A DNA stretch of 34,413 nucleotides from CAXSDR01 sp964236445 (lineage in GTDB: Bacteria; Actinomycetota; Actinomycetes; Motilibacterales; Motilibacteraceae): positions 1-34,413 of the forward strand of contig CAXSDR010000031.1 of assembly GCA_964236445.1 (NCBI GenBank), read 5' to 3'. The number at the start of each line of letters is the position of its first letter. Position 1 is the first letter of the stretch. The notes beneath the pieces are model-generated. The model ran no database searches, was not told where the DNA came from, and worked only from the letters and a program-made list of their open reading frames with translations. The translations under genes were made by a program, and so were the position numbers. Below are positions 15,949 to 25,548 of the stretch, piece by piece.

Positions 15949-16030
15949 CAAGCCCCACGTGATCCACAGGCTGACGCTCGACGCTGAGTTTCCCAGGGCC
16001 GCCGGAGCCCCAGACGTCAAGAGGTGAGGC

Positions 16031-17254
16031 ATGGCGCGTAGTCCGCGCAGCTCGGATCGTACGCGCAGGAGCCGACGCCGCTGGGTCGCCGCCGCCGTCG
16101 TGGCCGTGGTGGTCGGCGGGAGCGGGACGGCGTACGCCATGACGCGCTCGACGCCGGCCAGCGCCACGAACGCGGCGACCTCGACGGTGCTCACCGTCGC
16201 CAGGAGCACGATCCGCCAGACCGTAGCGGCGTCGGGAACACTACGACCGGCCCGCGAGGCCGATCTCTCGTTCGCCGTTGGGGGCGAGGTCACGGCGGTC
16301 CGCACCGCCGTGGGCGAGAAGGTCGTCAAGGGCGAACGGCTCGCGACGGTCGATATGACGGCGCTCCAGGCGGCGGTCGACGCCGCCAGCGCCAACGTGA
16401 CAGCGGCGTCGGAGCAGCTGACGGCACAGCAGGACGCCGCCGCGACCACGGTGCAGCTCGCGTCCGCGAAGGCGCAGCTCGCATCTGCCCGCACCACCCT
16501 GAGCGACGCCAGGACCAGCCTCGCCGCTGCCACTCTCGTGTCCCCGATCGCCGGAACAGTCGCGTCCCTGACCCTCGCGGTGGGCGACACAGTTTCGGGC
16601 TCGGGCAATAGCACGGCCGTCACAGGCGCCAGCAACAGCGCGCGCACGACGACGGGGTCGAATACCGCCACGACCGCCAGCACCACGTCCACGTCAGCCC
16701 AGATCGTCGTGATCTCGACCGATGCCTTCGTGGTCGACGCGTCGGTAGGCAGTGCCGATCTCGCGCAGGTCAAGAAGGGACTGCAGGCGCAGATCACGCC
16801 CACCGGCAGTGCGACGACCGCGTTCGGCATCGTGTCGTCGGTCGGGATCATGGCGTCGTCCTCCACCAGCGGCAGCGCAACCTTCCCGGTCACCATCAAC
16901 GTCACCGGGAAGCCGACGGGCCTCTACGCCGGCGGCACGGCGACCGTGTCGATCATCGTCAAGCAGGTGCCGAACGTGCTGACAGTTGCGACGCAGGCAC
17001 TGAAGACCACGGGTGCCACGACGACCGTGACGGTGCGCAAAGCTGGCAAGGACGTCACGACCCCGGTCGTCGTGGGCACGAGCTACGGCCCCTCGACGCA
17101 GGTCGTCTCCGGACTCGAGGCCGGTGACCAGGTGGTCGTCACGTTCGTACGCCCCAGCGGTGTCGGGGGTGTCGGTGGTGCGGGTGGTCGCAACCGTGGC
17201 ACGACCGGCGGCGGTGCTGGTGGCTTCGGCGGCTTCGGCGGGGGTGCCGGATGA
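16031..17254 (+). CDS. HlyD/MacA-like efflux adaptor (membrane fusion protein)
   Basis: 407 residues. A basic N-terminus precedes the membrane anchor WVAAAVVAVVVGGSGTAYA. The lipoyl/barrel-sandwich halves are VAASGTLRPAREADLSFAVGGEVTAV with VGEKVVKGERLATVD, and TLVSPIAGTVASLTLAVGD. Between them lies a short Ala-rich helical hairpin (about residues 115-175). Beta-barrel and membrane-proximal domains follow, then a Gly/Phe tail (GGAGGFGGFGGGAG). In Gram-positives such adaptors link a MacB-type ABC exporter to envelope or extracellular substrates. Its stop overlaps the ATPase start (ATGA), so it is translationally coupled. It is first in the operon controlled from the PhoP-type box. Confidence 0.83.
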   Translation: MARSPRSSDRTRRSRRRWVAAAVVAVVVGGSGTAYAMTRSTPASATNAATSTVLTVARSTIRQTVAASGTLRPAREADLSFAVGGEVTAVRTAVGEKVVKGERLATVDMTALQAAVDAASANVTAASEQLTAQQDAAATTVQLASAKAQLASARTTLSDARTSLAAATLVSPIAGTVASLTLAVGDTVSGSGNSTAVTGASNSARTTTGSNTATTASTTSTSAQIVVISTDAFVVDASVGSADLAQVKKGLQAQITPTGSATTAFGIVSSVGIMASSSTSGSATFPVTINVTGKPTGLYAGGTATVSIIVKQVPNVLTVATQALKTTGATTTVTVRKAGKDVTTPVVVGTSYGPSTQVVSGLEAGDQVVVTFVRPSGVGGVGGAGGRNRGTTGGGAGGFGGFGGGAG

Positions 17255-17951
17255 GCGCGCCCGCGATTCTGCGCCTCCGCGAGGTGAGCAAGACCTACGC
17301 CACCGGGAGCCTCGAGGTGCAGGCGCTGCGCGGCATCTCCCTCGACGTGCTGCAGGGCGACTACATCGCCATCATGGGCCCGTCCGGCTCGGGCAAGTCG
17401 ACGCTCATGCACATCCTCGGCTGCCTCGACATCCCCAGCGCGGGCACCTACGACCTGGCCGGCACCGATGTCAGTGAGATGACCGAGACCGAGCTGGCGG
17501 AGGTGCGCAACCGCTACATCGGGTTCGTGTTCCAGCAGTTCAACCTGCTGCCGTCGCTGCCCGCCTGGCGCAACGTCGAGCTGCCGCTGGCCTACGCCGG
17601 CGTGGGCCGCGACGAGCGCCGCGAGCGTTCGACGACGGCCCTGCAGCGCGTGGGCCTCGGGGACCGCATGGACCACAAGCCTGGCGAGCTCTCCGGCGGC
17701 CAGCAGCAACGCGTCGCCGTGGCACGGGCCCTGGTCACCGACCCGGCGCTGATCCTCGCCGACGAACCGACGGGCAACCTGGACTCGGCCTCGACGGCCG
17801 ACGTGCTCGGGCTGTTCGCCGAGCTGCACGCATCGGGACGCACGATCGTCCTGATCACCCACGAACCGGACGTCGCCGCGGTCGCGCAGCGCACCGTCAA
17901 GTTGCGCGACGGGCTCGTCGAGTCCGACGCGGTCGTCGGGGCGGGTGCCGC

Positions 17952-17955
<4 letters not shown>
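17251..17955 (+). CDS. MacB/LolD-type ABC transporter ATP-binding protein
   Basis: 234 residues. Walker A GPSGSGKST is at about residues 43-51, the Q-loop at VFQQFNLLP, the signature LSGGQQQRVAVARAL, Walker B LILADEPTGNLD and the switch histidine at LITHEPD. The TGNLD form of the D-loop marks the MacB/LolD/FtsE branch. Its start and stop overlap the neighbouring genes by 4 bp (ATGA), so adaptor, ATPase and permease are made together. It drives mechanotransmission rather than a classical channel, exporting peptides, lipids or lipoproteins; the cargo is unknown. Confidence 0.92.
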
Positions 17956-19177
<1,222 letters not shown>

Positions 19178-19181
<4 letters not shown>

Positions 19182-20140
19182 CCCCCATGCCGTACGCGCC
19201 CCCCGCACCCCTCACCGAACGGACTGCCATGTCTGCCCCGATGCCCGCCCACCGCTCCGTCGTCACTGTCGTCTCTGCCGTCATCCCTGCGATGGCTGCC
19301 CTGCTCGTGCTGTCGGCCTGCGGCGGATCCGGCTCCGGCGCGAAGGCCTCGACGGCAGCGCCCGAAGCGCTGGCCACTCCCGCTGCGGGTCAGCCCGGCC
19401 AGGGACAGTTCGCGTTTCCGGGGGCGATGGGCCTGCTCGCCGACATCAGCGGCACGACGCTGCAGGTGCAGAGCGCGGATGCCCAGACGGCCGTCATCTA
19501 CAGCGCGAAGACGACGTTCACCGCGACCCGGGCCGGCACGGCGAAGGACGTCGCGGTCGGTATGTGCGCCCAGGTGCGCAGCGGGGTCGGGGCAACTGGC
19601 GGCACCGCGACTGCGACCGACACCGGCACGCTGGCCGCCATCACCGTGGCGCTCAGCAAGCCGGTCGCCGGCAGCTGCGCCGGCGGGTTCGGGGGGTTCG
19701 GCGGTGGCGGTGGGTTCGGCGGTGGCGGTGGGTTCGGCGGTGGCGGCCGCAGCGCGCCGCCCAGTGGCGGTGCGCCGGGAGCCGGGGGAGCCCGCGGTGG
19801 CTTCGGTGGCGCATTCGGCAAGGTCACCGCGCTGAACGGCAGCGCCTTCACCGTCGTCGGCACCGTTCCCGCCGTACGCGCCGGCGGCGCCTCCCCCGCC
19901 CCGTCGGCATCGTCGACGACGCGGGTCACCACCGTGACGGTCACGGCGACGACCACCTACACGGTGACCGCGCCCAGCACAGCCACAGCGCTCAAGACGG
20001 GCACCTGCGTCACTGCCCTGGGCAAGGCCGACGACATGGGCACCGTCGCGGCCACGTCGATCGCGAGCCGACCGGCGCAGACTGACGGCACCTGCACGAC
20101 CGGTTTCGGCCGTCGCGGAACCGGTCAGCCCAATGGCTGA
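19178..20140 (+). CDS. Secreted lipoprotein with two DUF5666-like domains and a Gly/Phe-rich middle
   Basis: 320 residues from the GTG that overlaps the permease stop. A later ATG at 19229 gives a more typical signal peptide and is equally likely. Lipobox LVLSAC follows a hydrophobic stretch. Domain 1 (GLLADISGTTLQVQSADAQT, ending VGMCAQVRSG) and domain 2 (GKVTALNGSAFTVVG, ending TGTCVTALGK) are similar small beta-domains, each with a cysteine. Between them is GFGGFGGGGGFGGGGGFGGGG. Co-translation with the exporter and overlap with the second adaptor (8 bp) suggest it is a structural part or cargo of the exporter. Function is unknown. Confidence 0.75.
19694..19746 (+). repeat. 18-bp in-frame repeat, three copies, encoding GFGGGG
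   Basis: Units of GGGTTCGGCGGTGGCGGT at 19694, 19712 and 19730 (the last lacks the final T). It forms the flexible Gly/Phe segment of the lipoprotein. Confidence 0.85.
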
Positions 20141-22129
20141 GCCGCAGCGGGTGCTCACGGCCCGGCGCCCCAGCAGCCGACGACGCACGCTGCTGCGGCG
20201 CGGGATTCCCGTCGTCGTGGTGGTCGGGCTCGTGGCAGCGGGCTCGGCGGTGGCGTGGGCGGGCAACGGGGACGACACCGCGCGCTACCGCACGGTGCGG
20301 GTGCAGCAGGCGTCCCTGCAGCAGCTGCTCCGCCTCACCGGATCCGTGTCCGCCGGCGACGAGGCTTCGACGACCTTCCCCGTCGCCGCAACCGTCACGT
20401 CGGTGAGGGTGCACGTCGGTGACCGGGTGGAGGCCGGGCAGGTTCTTGCGAGCATCGATCCGACGGGGTTGCGCAATGCCGTGACCAGGGCCGATGCCAC
20501 GCTGACCGCCGCTCGCGCCACGCTGGAGACCGACCAGAAGGCCGCGGCGACGACAGCGACCACAGCGACTACAGCGACCACCACCAAGCAGACCGGCTCG
20601 ACGACACCCACGAGCGGCACGAGCAGCGCTGGCACAGCGGGGTCAGGCACAGCGGGGTCAGGCACAGCGGGGTCAGGCACAGCGGGGTCAGGCACGACGA
20701 CATCGCCCGTGACCAAGGCGCAAGCCGATGCGAGCAAGGCGCTGCTCGCCTCCGACAGCGCCCAGGTCGCGGCGAACGCCGCGTGCGCCACGGTCGTGCC
20801 GAGCCCCACCACCACGACCCAGCCGACCCAGCCGACCCAGCCCACCCAGCCCACGTCCGGCGCAGGCGCGCGACCTACAGCCGGCGCGACCGCCGCACCC
20901 GGTTCCGGCGCAGGGGGGCGGCGAACCGCGCTCGAAGCACCCGCTCCCGTAGCCACCCCACCGTCTCCCTCCGCTCCGACACCCAGCGCGGCGCCCTCCG
21001 AAGCGACCGCCACGACGACGGCGGCACTGGCCGGCTGCGTACGCGCCCTGACGGCCGTGCACGACGCGCAGTCGGCTACGGCTACGGCGCAGACCGCGCT
21101 GGCCCTGGCCGTGAACGCCACGACTGCGCAGTCCTCGGCCTCGACGAGCGGCTCCGCGTCGACGAAGCCCACCGCCGCCACTGCCCCCTCTTCGGCGTCC
21201 TCNNNNNNNNNNNNNNNNNNNNNNNNNNNNNNNNNNNNNNNNNNNNNNNNNNNNNNNNNNNNNNNNNNNNNNNNNNNNNNNNNNNNNNNNNNNNNNNNNN
21301 NNCCCCCTCTTCGGCGTCCTCCTCGGCGTCGTCCTCCTCGGCGTCATCGACCGCCCGCAGTTCCGCCGCGTCGTCGACCCAGTCGCTGGCCGGGCGTACC
21401 TCCGCCGACGAGGCGACGATCCTGACGGCCACCGCCGCCCTCAAGGCCGCGCAGCACAACCTCACGCGGGCCACGCTGCGCGCGCCGATCGGCGGGACGG
21501 TCGCGTCGTCGGCCCTCACCGCGGGCGCTCAGGTGTCGGCCACGGACCAGGTCGTCGTGGTGGGTGACGGTGACGTCCGGGTGACCGTCGCCGTACCCCT
21601 CACCTGGCGTCCGCATGTCAAGGTGGGCCAGCGCGCCACGGTCACGCCCGACGGGTCGACGCGCCCGGTGGCAGGCTCCGTGGTGTCGATCGGCCTGCTG
21701 CCGGTGACCGGCACGACGACCTACCCGGTCGTCGTCAGCGTGCCCGCCGGCCCCGGCCTGAGCAGCGGCTCATCGGCCGCCGTCAGCATCGTGCTGGCCA
21801 TGGTCGCCGACGTCGCAACCCTGCCCAACTCGGCGATGACCACCGCCACCACCGCAAGCACCGCCACCGTGCGCGTCCTGTCGAAGGGCGCCGTGACACG
21901 CAAGACGGTCAAGGTCGGGGTGGTCGGCGCCTTCCAGACGCAGGTCGTCTCGGGGTTGGCGCCGGGCGACGAGGTGGTGCTCGCCGACAGGACAGCGGCG
22001 TTGCCCGCCAGCTCGAGCACGACGCCACGCATCGCGGGCGCGGGAGGCTTCGGCGGCGCCGGCGGCTTTGCCCGCAACGGGACCGGCGGCGCCGCCGGCG
22101 GTTTCCCCGGAGGTGCGCCGCCCGGCTGA
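20133..22129 (+). CDS. Second HlyD-like efflux adaptor, interrupted by an assembly gap
   Basis: The ATG at 20133 overlaps the preceding gene. An anchor helix (IPVVVVVGLVAAGSAVAWA) and first lipoyl half (TGSVSAGDEASTTFPVAATV, VGDRVEAGQVLASIDP) come before the N run. The second half (TLRAPIGGTVASSALTAGAQV), beta-barrel and Gly/Phe-rich tail come after it. The hairpin between the halves is replaced by about 250 residues of Thr/Ser/Ala/Pro repeats with two cysteines. The frames on either side of the 100 N differ, but both gap edges carry the same 19 bases (CCCCCTCTTCGGCGTCCTC). Collapsing that overlap removes 119 bp and gives one continuous frame of about 625 residues. It is the last gene of the MacB-type operon. 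Confidence 0.8.
20632..20691 (+). repeat. 15-bp perfect tandem repeat, four copies
   Basis: GCACAGCGGGGTCAG repeats at 20632, 20647, 20662 and 20677, coding Gly-Thr-Ala-Gly-Ser linkers. Nearby 9- to 12-bp repeats around 20560 and 20818-20852 code Thr-Ala-Thr and Thr-Gln-Pro runs. Confidence 0.95.
21203..21302. other. Scaffold gap of 100 N
   Basis: Exactly 100 N, a customary placeholder for unknown size. Identical 19-bp sequence borders it on both sides (21184-21202 and 21303-21321). The contigs probably overlap and the gap is probably not real, although a longer Ser-rich repeat could have been lost. Confidence 0.95.
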
Positions 22130-22206
22130 CGCCGCAGGTGCGATGCTGACCAGGCGCGACTCCGCCGCGCGATCCGTCTCAGGCGACCCTTGAGGACAAC
22201 CCCAGC

Positions 22207-22821
22207 GTGCACTCCCTGCTCGAGCGGCTGCTGTCGGCACCGGCGTGGGCCGTCTGCCTCGCCGCCGGGGGGCTGGTGTTCGCGGAGGACGCGCTGTTCA
22301 TCGGTTTCGTCCTGCCCGGTGAGACTGCTGCGGTCCTTGCCGGTGTCGTGGCGAGCCGCGGCGACGTCAGCCTCGCGGCGGTCCTCGCGACCGTGATCGC
22401 CGCGTCGGTCATCGGCGACAGCGTCGGCTACGAGGTCGGACGCAGGCTGGGCAGGCGCATCTTGTCGAACCACCGGCTCAGCGGGCACCGCGACCGCCTC
22501 GACAGCGCGCAGGACCTGCTCGCCCGGCGCGGCGGCACGGCGGTCTTCCTCGGCCGTTTCGTCGCGTTCTTCCGTGCGGTGATGCCTGCCCTCGCGGGCG
22601 CCTCACGCATGCCCTACCGCAAGTTCCTGGTGTGGAACGCCGCCGGCGGCATCGTGTGGAGCGTCGCGGTGGTGCTGCTGGGCTACTTCGCCGGCGAGTC
22701 CTACGCCAAGGTCGAGAGCGTCATGGGCAAGGGCGTCGCGGTGGTGTTCGTCGTCATCGTGGTTGCTGGGCTCGTCGCGTGGAAGCTACGCGGGATGTTC
22801 GCCGAGCGGCGCGCGCGGTAG
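22207..22821 (+). CDS. DedA-family membrane protein
   Basis: 204 residues from a GTG, with GAGGA about 12 bp upstream. The N-terminal membrane part has GLVFAEDALFIGFVLPGETAAVLAG, the family's E-x(n)-P-G-E-T signature. The conserved second motif is VFLGRFVAFFRAVMPALAGASRMPYRKFLVWNAAGGIVW (R-F-x5-R-x3-P-xx-A-G). Two more helices follow. DedA/VTT proteins scavenge or flip lipid carriers such as undecaprenyl phosphate or phosphatidylethanolamine and support envelope homeostasis. It follows the MacB-type operon by 77 bp on the same strand, so co-regulation is possible. Which lipid it handles is unknown. Confidence 0.88.
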   Translation: MHSLLERLLSAPAWAVCLAAGGLVFAEDALFIGFVLPGETAAVLAGVVASRGDVSLAAVLATVIAASVIGDSVGYEVGRRLGRRILSNHRLSGHRDRLDSAQDLLARRGGTAVFLGRFVAFFRAVMPALAGASRMPYRKFLVWNAAGGIVWSVAVVLLGYFAGESYAKVESVMGKGVAVVFVVIVVAGLVAWKLRGMFAERRAR

Positions 22822-23214
22822 CCCGGAGCGCTCGCTGAATCAGGCGAGGTCAGGGTGAAACGTCAGCCAGAAAGTCTGTGAGAATAGAGCCATCGGTGTG
22901 CTGTGACCTTCAGCACTACATGGCATCCACCCGCAGGGCTTCGTGGCACCTCGACGGGCGAAGCGCAGCCCAGGCCGTCTCGTGCGACCAGTCAGGTCAG
23001 GGGTGGGGCCGAGTCAAGCCGTCCACACCGGCTTCGACGCTGGCCCGCGCCGACTCGTCGGCGAGGGCGTCTTCGGCGACCGGACCGTCGGCGGCTATGG
23101 CCCTCTGGACTTCGCCTCAGCAGCCGGCGTCCGCCACTTACACCTCGAGACGGGGTTCATCCCTGCGCCCACTTGCTACGAGCAGCAACAACGGGAGCCC
23201 CGTCGTAGGCTCCG
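22822..23214. other. Gene-free stretch between DedA and glyA
   Basis: 393 bp with only arginine-rich frames that look like noise. No hairpin terminator, tRNA or repeat is evident. Base use is less GC-biased than in the export operon upstream, so it may mark the edge of a different segment. Confidence 0.5.
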
Positions 23215-24708
23215 TCACCGGACGGTGCCGTCCCGCAAGGACGAGGCCGAGCTGAGCACCGACGATGACTCGAGCTCGATCTCCCCGTAGAGAGGGAAGT
23301 CCGAAAGCAGCTCGAGCGTCTCCTGTCGAACTTTTTCGGCCCGTGCTGGTTCCAGCTGGTACTTGACCTTGGACCTGGCACCACTACTGTCTTGCCCGGC
23401 TTTGGTCGCCCGGAGGACCTCGACGGTCAGTCTGGCCACGACGTCCATCTCCGCAGTGCCCAGTCCTCGCGTCGTCAACGCTGGCGAACCCATGCGAACA
23501 CCGGAGGTGTACCAGGGGCCGTTCGGGTCATTCGGCACCGTGTTCCGGTTCGCGACGATCCCCGCCTCGATGAGCGCCGCCTCAGCCTGCCTTCCGGTCA
23601 GCCCGAACGTACGTGTGTCGATCAGCAGGAGGTGGTTGTCGGTCCCGCCTGTCACCAGCGTCGTCCCTCGGCGGAGCAGCCCGTCGGCGAGGGCTTTCGC
23701 ATTATCGACGACACGCTGGGCGTACTGCTGGAACTGCTCGGTCCGGGCCTCGGCCAGAGCCACCGCCTTGGCGGCCATGATGTGCGGCAGTGGGCCGCCC
23801 AGGACCATCGGACATCCACGGTCCACGTGGACGGCGTACTCATCGGTGCAGAGCACCATGCCTCCACGCGGGCCACGCAACGACTTGTGCGTCGTTGTCG
23901 TGACGACGTCGGCGAAGGGCACCGGGTCATGCACGCCCGTCAATACCTTGCCCGCCACAAGGCCGGCGAAGTGCGCCATGTCGACCATCAACACGGCGCC
24001 CACCTCGTCGGCGATTTCCCGCATCCGCTGGAAGTCCACGAGTCGGGGGTAGGCGGAGTAGCCGGCGAGAAGGATCAGGGGTCGGAACTCGTGAGCCTGT
24101 TTCCGGAGCGCCTCGTAGTCCAGCAGGCCGGTCGCCGGGTTCGTTCCGTAACTGGCCTGGTCGAACATCTTGCCGGAGATGTTAGGTCGGAAGCCGTGAG
24201 TCAGGTGGCCGCCCGCGTCGAGGGACATGCCGAGCAGGCGCTGCGTTCCAAACGCAGTACGCAGTGTCCGCCACGCGTCGTCCGACAGGTCGTTGACGTG
24301 CCGCACATCAGCAGTAGCCAGGGCCGGCGCTTCTACCCGAGCTGCCAGGATCGACCAGAACGCGACGAGGTTCGCGTCGATCCCCGAGTGCGGCTGCACG
24401 TAGGCATGTGCGCTACCGAAGAGCGCCTTGGCCTGGTTGGCGGCGAGTTGCTCGATGTCATCGACGTTCTGACAGCCCGCGTAGAAGCGCCGGCCGATGG
24501 TTCCCTCCGCATACTTGTCGCTCAACCAGTTGCCCATAGCGAACAAGACCGCCGGGCTGGCGTAGTTCTCGCTTGCGATGAGCTTGAGCGACTCCCGCTG
24601 GTCTGCGAGTTCCTGCCGGATGGCTGCAGCGACTGCTGGCTCGACCTCAGCAATAACAGCGAGAGCCGCGTTCGCGGCAGTGGACGAGAGAGACGACGAA
24701 CCGCGCAT
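23215..24708 (-). CDS. glyA: Serine hydroxymethyltransferase, long actinobacterial form
   Basis: 497 residues from the ATG at 24708, with GGGAG upstream. The frame is open to 25119 but crosses the riboswitch, so the later start is right. LKLIASENYASPAVL begins the PLP enzyme. The lysine that binds PLP is in VVTTTTHKSLRGPRGGMVL, and AVLMVDMAHFAGLVAG supplies the aspartate and histidine. NRNTVPNDPNGPW and SGVRMGSPALTTRG close the active site. An insertion of about 60 residues after PHSGIDANLVAFWSIL (ending LSLDAGGHLTHG-like) explains the length, which is over 60 residues above the usual 420. It converts serine and tetrahydrofolate to glycine and methylene-THF. A ZTP riboswitch controls it. Confidence 0.93.
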   Translation of the reverse strand: MRGSSSLSSTAANAALAVIAEVEPAVAAAIRQELADQRESLKLIASENYASPAVLFAMGNWLSDKYAEGTIGRRFYAGCQNVDDIEQLAANQAKALFGSAHAYVQPHSGIDANLVAFWSILAARVEAPALATADVRHVNDLSDDAWRTLRTAFGTQRLLGMSLDAGGHLTHGFRPNISGKMFDQASYGTNPATGLLDYEALRKQAHEFRPLILLAGYSAYPRLVDFQRMREIADEVGAVLMVDMAHFAGLVAGKVLTGVHDPVPFADVVTTTTHKSLRGPRGGMVLCTDEYAVHVDRGCPMVLGGPLPHIMAAKAVALAEARTEQFQQYAQRVVDNAKALADGLLRRGTTLVTGGTDNHLLLIDTRTFGLTGRQAEAALIEAGIVANRNTVPNDPNGPWYTSGVRMGSPALTTRGLGTAEMDVVARLTVEVLRATKAGQDSSGARSKVKYQLEPARAEKVRQETLELLSDFPLYGEIELESSSVLSSASSLRDGTVR

Positions 24709-24730
24709 GGCAACTCCCGGTGTAGACGAG

Positions 24731-24805
24731 GGTGCCCAGGCGCGCGGCTTCGTGTAGTGACGGACCGCTCCCCGGTGGTGCTCCACCCGAGCGCCAGTTG
24801 CGGCC
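24731..24805 (-). promoter_or_regulatory. ZTP (pfl) riboswitch upstream of glyA
   Basis: On the minus strand the 5' half reads GGCCGCAACTGGCG, then the hairpin GGTGGAGCACCACC, then GGGGAGCGG. After a variable linker comes GCCGCGCGCCTGGGCA, the conserved 3' domain. These match the pfl motif, which binds ZTP/AICAR when folate is short and usually turns on purine and one-carbon genes. It lies between the promoter and the glyA start, with about 22 bp left for an expression platform over the GGGAG ribosome site. That suggests translational control, though this is inferred. Confidence 0.8.
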
Positions 24806-24811
24806 GGGACC

Positions 24812-24840
24812 AGGCTATGTGCCGTGCCAGGAGGGGTCAA
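24812..24840 (-). promoter_or_regulatory. Predicted promoter of glyA and its riboswitch
   Basis: On the minus strand TTGACC (24835-24840) and TAGCCT (24812-24817) are 17 bp apart, a good actinobacterial vegetative promoter. The predicted start of transcription, near 24805, coincides with the 5' edge of the riboswitch. Confidence 0.65.
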
Positions 24841-25171
24841 CACGAGCCGGATCTCTCCCGTGCAGGTCCGGCCCGCCGGCCTTACGGCAGCGGCGAGAGT
24901 GCCTGTGGTGACCGGAGTAGTGTAGCTGCAGGCCTCGCAGCCGGGTGGGTTGGGGCTTTGTTCGCGGTCAAGCCGCCGCCTACCCGATGGTGTTGCGTTG
25001 CTCGTGAGACTGCGGGAGTGCCTGCGCGCAACTTGGTCAGGTGACTCGAGGTGATGGCCGCGCGACGGAAACGCGAGATGTGCGGGCGTGTCGCTGCTCG
25101 GCGTACGTCCATGTCTCATGACCCGTGTCCGCGATCTATGTGACGGGAGGCCGTTCGCACCACAGTCTCGC

Positions 25172-25340
25172 GCATGGCGTTTGGTCGGATACGCGCGCGT
25201 ATCGACCCGGGATCAGCATCCGGAGGCGCAGGTCGATGCGCTGCGTGCTGCGGGTTGCGAGCAGGTGTTCACCGAGCACGCCTCCGGCACCTTGGCGCGA
25301 CGCCCGGCGCTGGATGAGGCCCTGCGCTACCAACGCGTCC
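25172..25340 (+). pseudogene. Serine recombinase (resolvase) N-terminal remnant
   Basis: A frame reading RLVGYARVSTRDQHPEAQVD, then ALRAAGCEQVFTEHASGTLARRPALDEAL, is the catalytic start of a Tn3-type resolvase/invertase, with the active serine in RVSTRDQ. After DEALRYQR the resemblance stops. The next conserved part (the DTLVVWRLDRLGRS-like strand) and the HTH are missing. No inverted repeats or transposase remain. The rest of 24841-25548 shows no other gene; frames there are noise or antisense. It marks an old mobile-element insertion between glyA and the LacI regulator. Confidence 0.8.
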
Positions 25341-25548
25341 GCGCCATCAACCACCTCAGCTCCATCACCAGCGAAGTAGTTGAAGCAGCACGCGAGACCG
25401 TCTGTCGTCGGCGGCTGACCCAGGCGTGCAACAAGCGGCGAATAAACGTGCCAACGAGCGCTGCGGATCACACCGGTGTCCCCCTGCGACGCACGGCGCA
25501 CACGATCACTTTCTCCCGTCAGCCAAGTCGTGGACGGGGACAGCGTGA

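Noticed and set aside
20632..20691. Regular 15-bp repeats as a possible CRISPR array
   Set aside because: Copies are contiguous without spacers, in frame and inside a coding region; no cas genes are present.
22878..23290. Small plus-strand frames between DedA and glyA
   Set aside because: Overlapping frames in all phases, no ribosome site, no recognisable protein.
23392..25044. A 550-codon open frame on the plus strand opposite glyA
   Set aside because: It is antisense to a well-supported SHMT gene and riboswitch, has Arg/His-rich composition and no recognisable motif; long empty frames are common in high-GC DNA.
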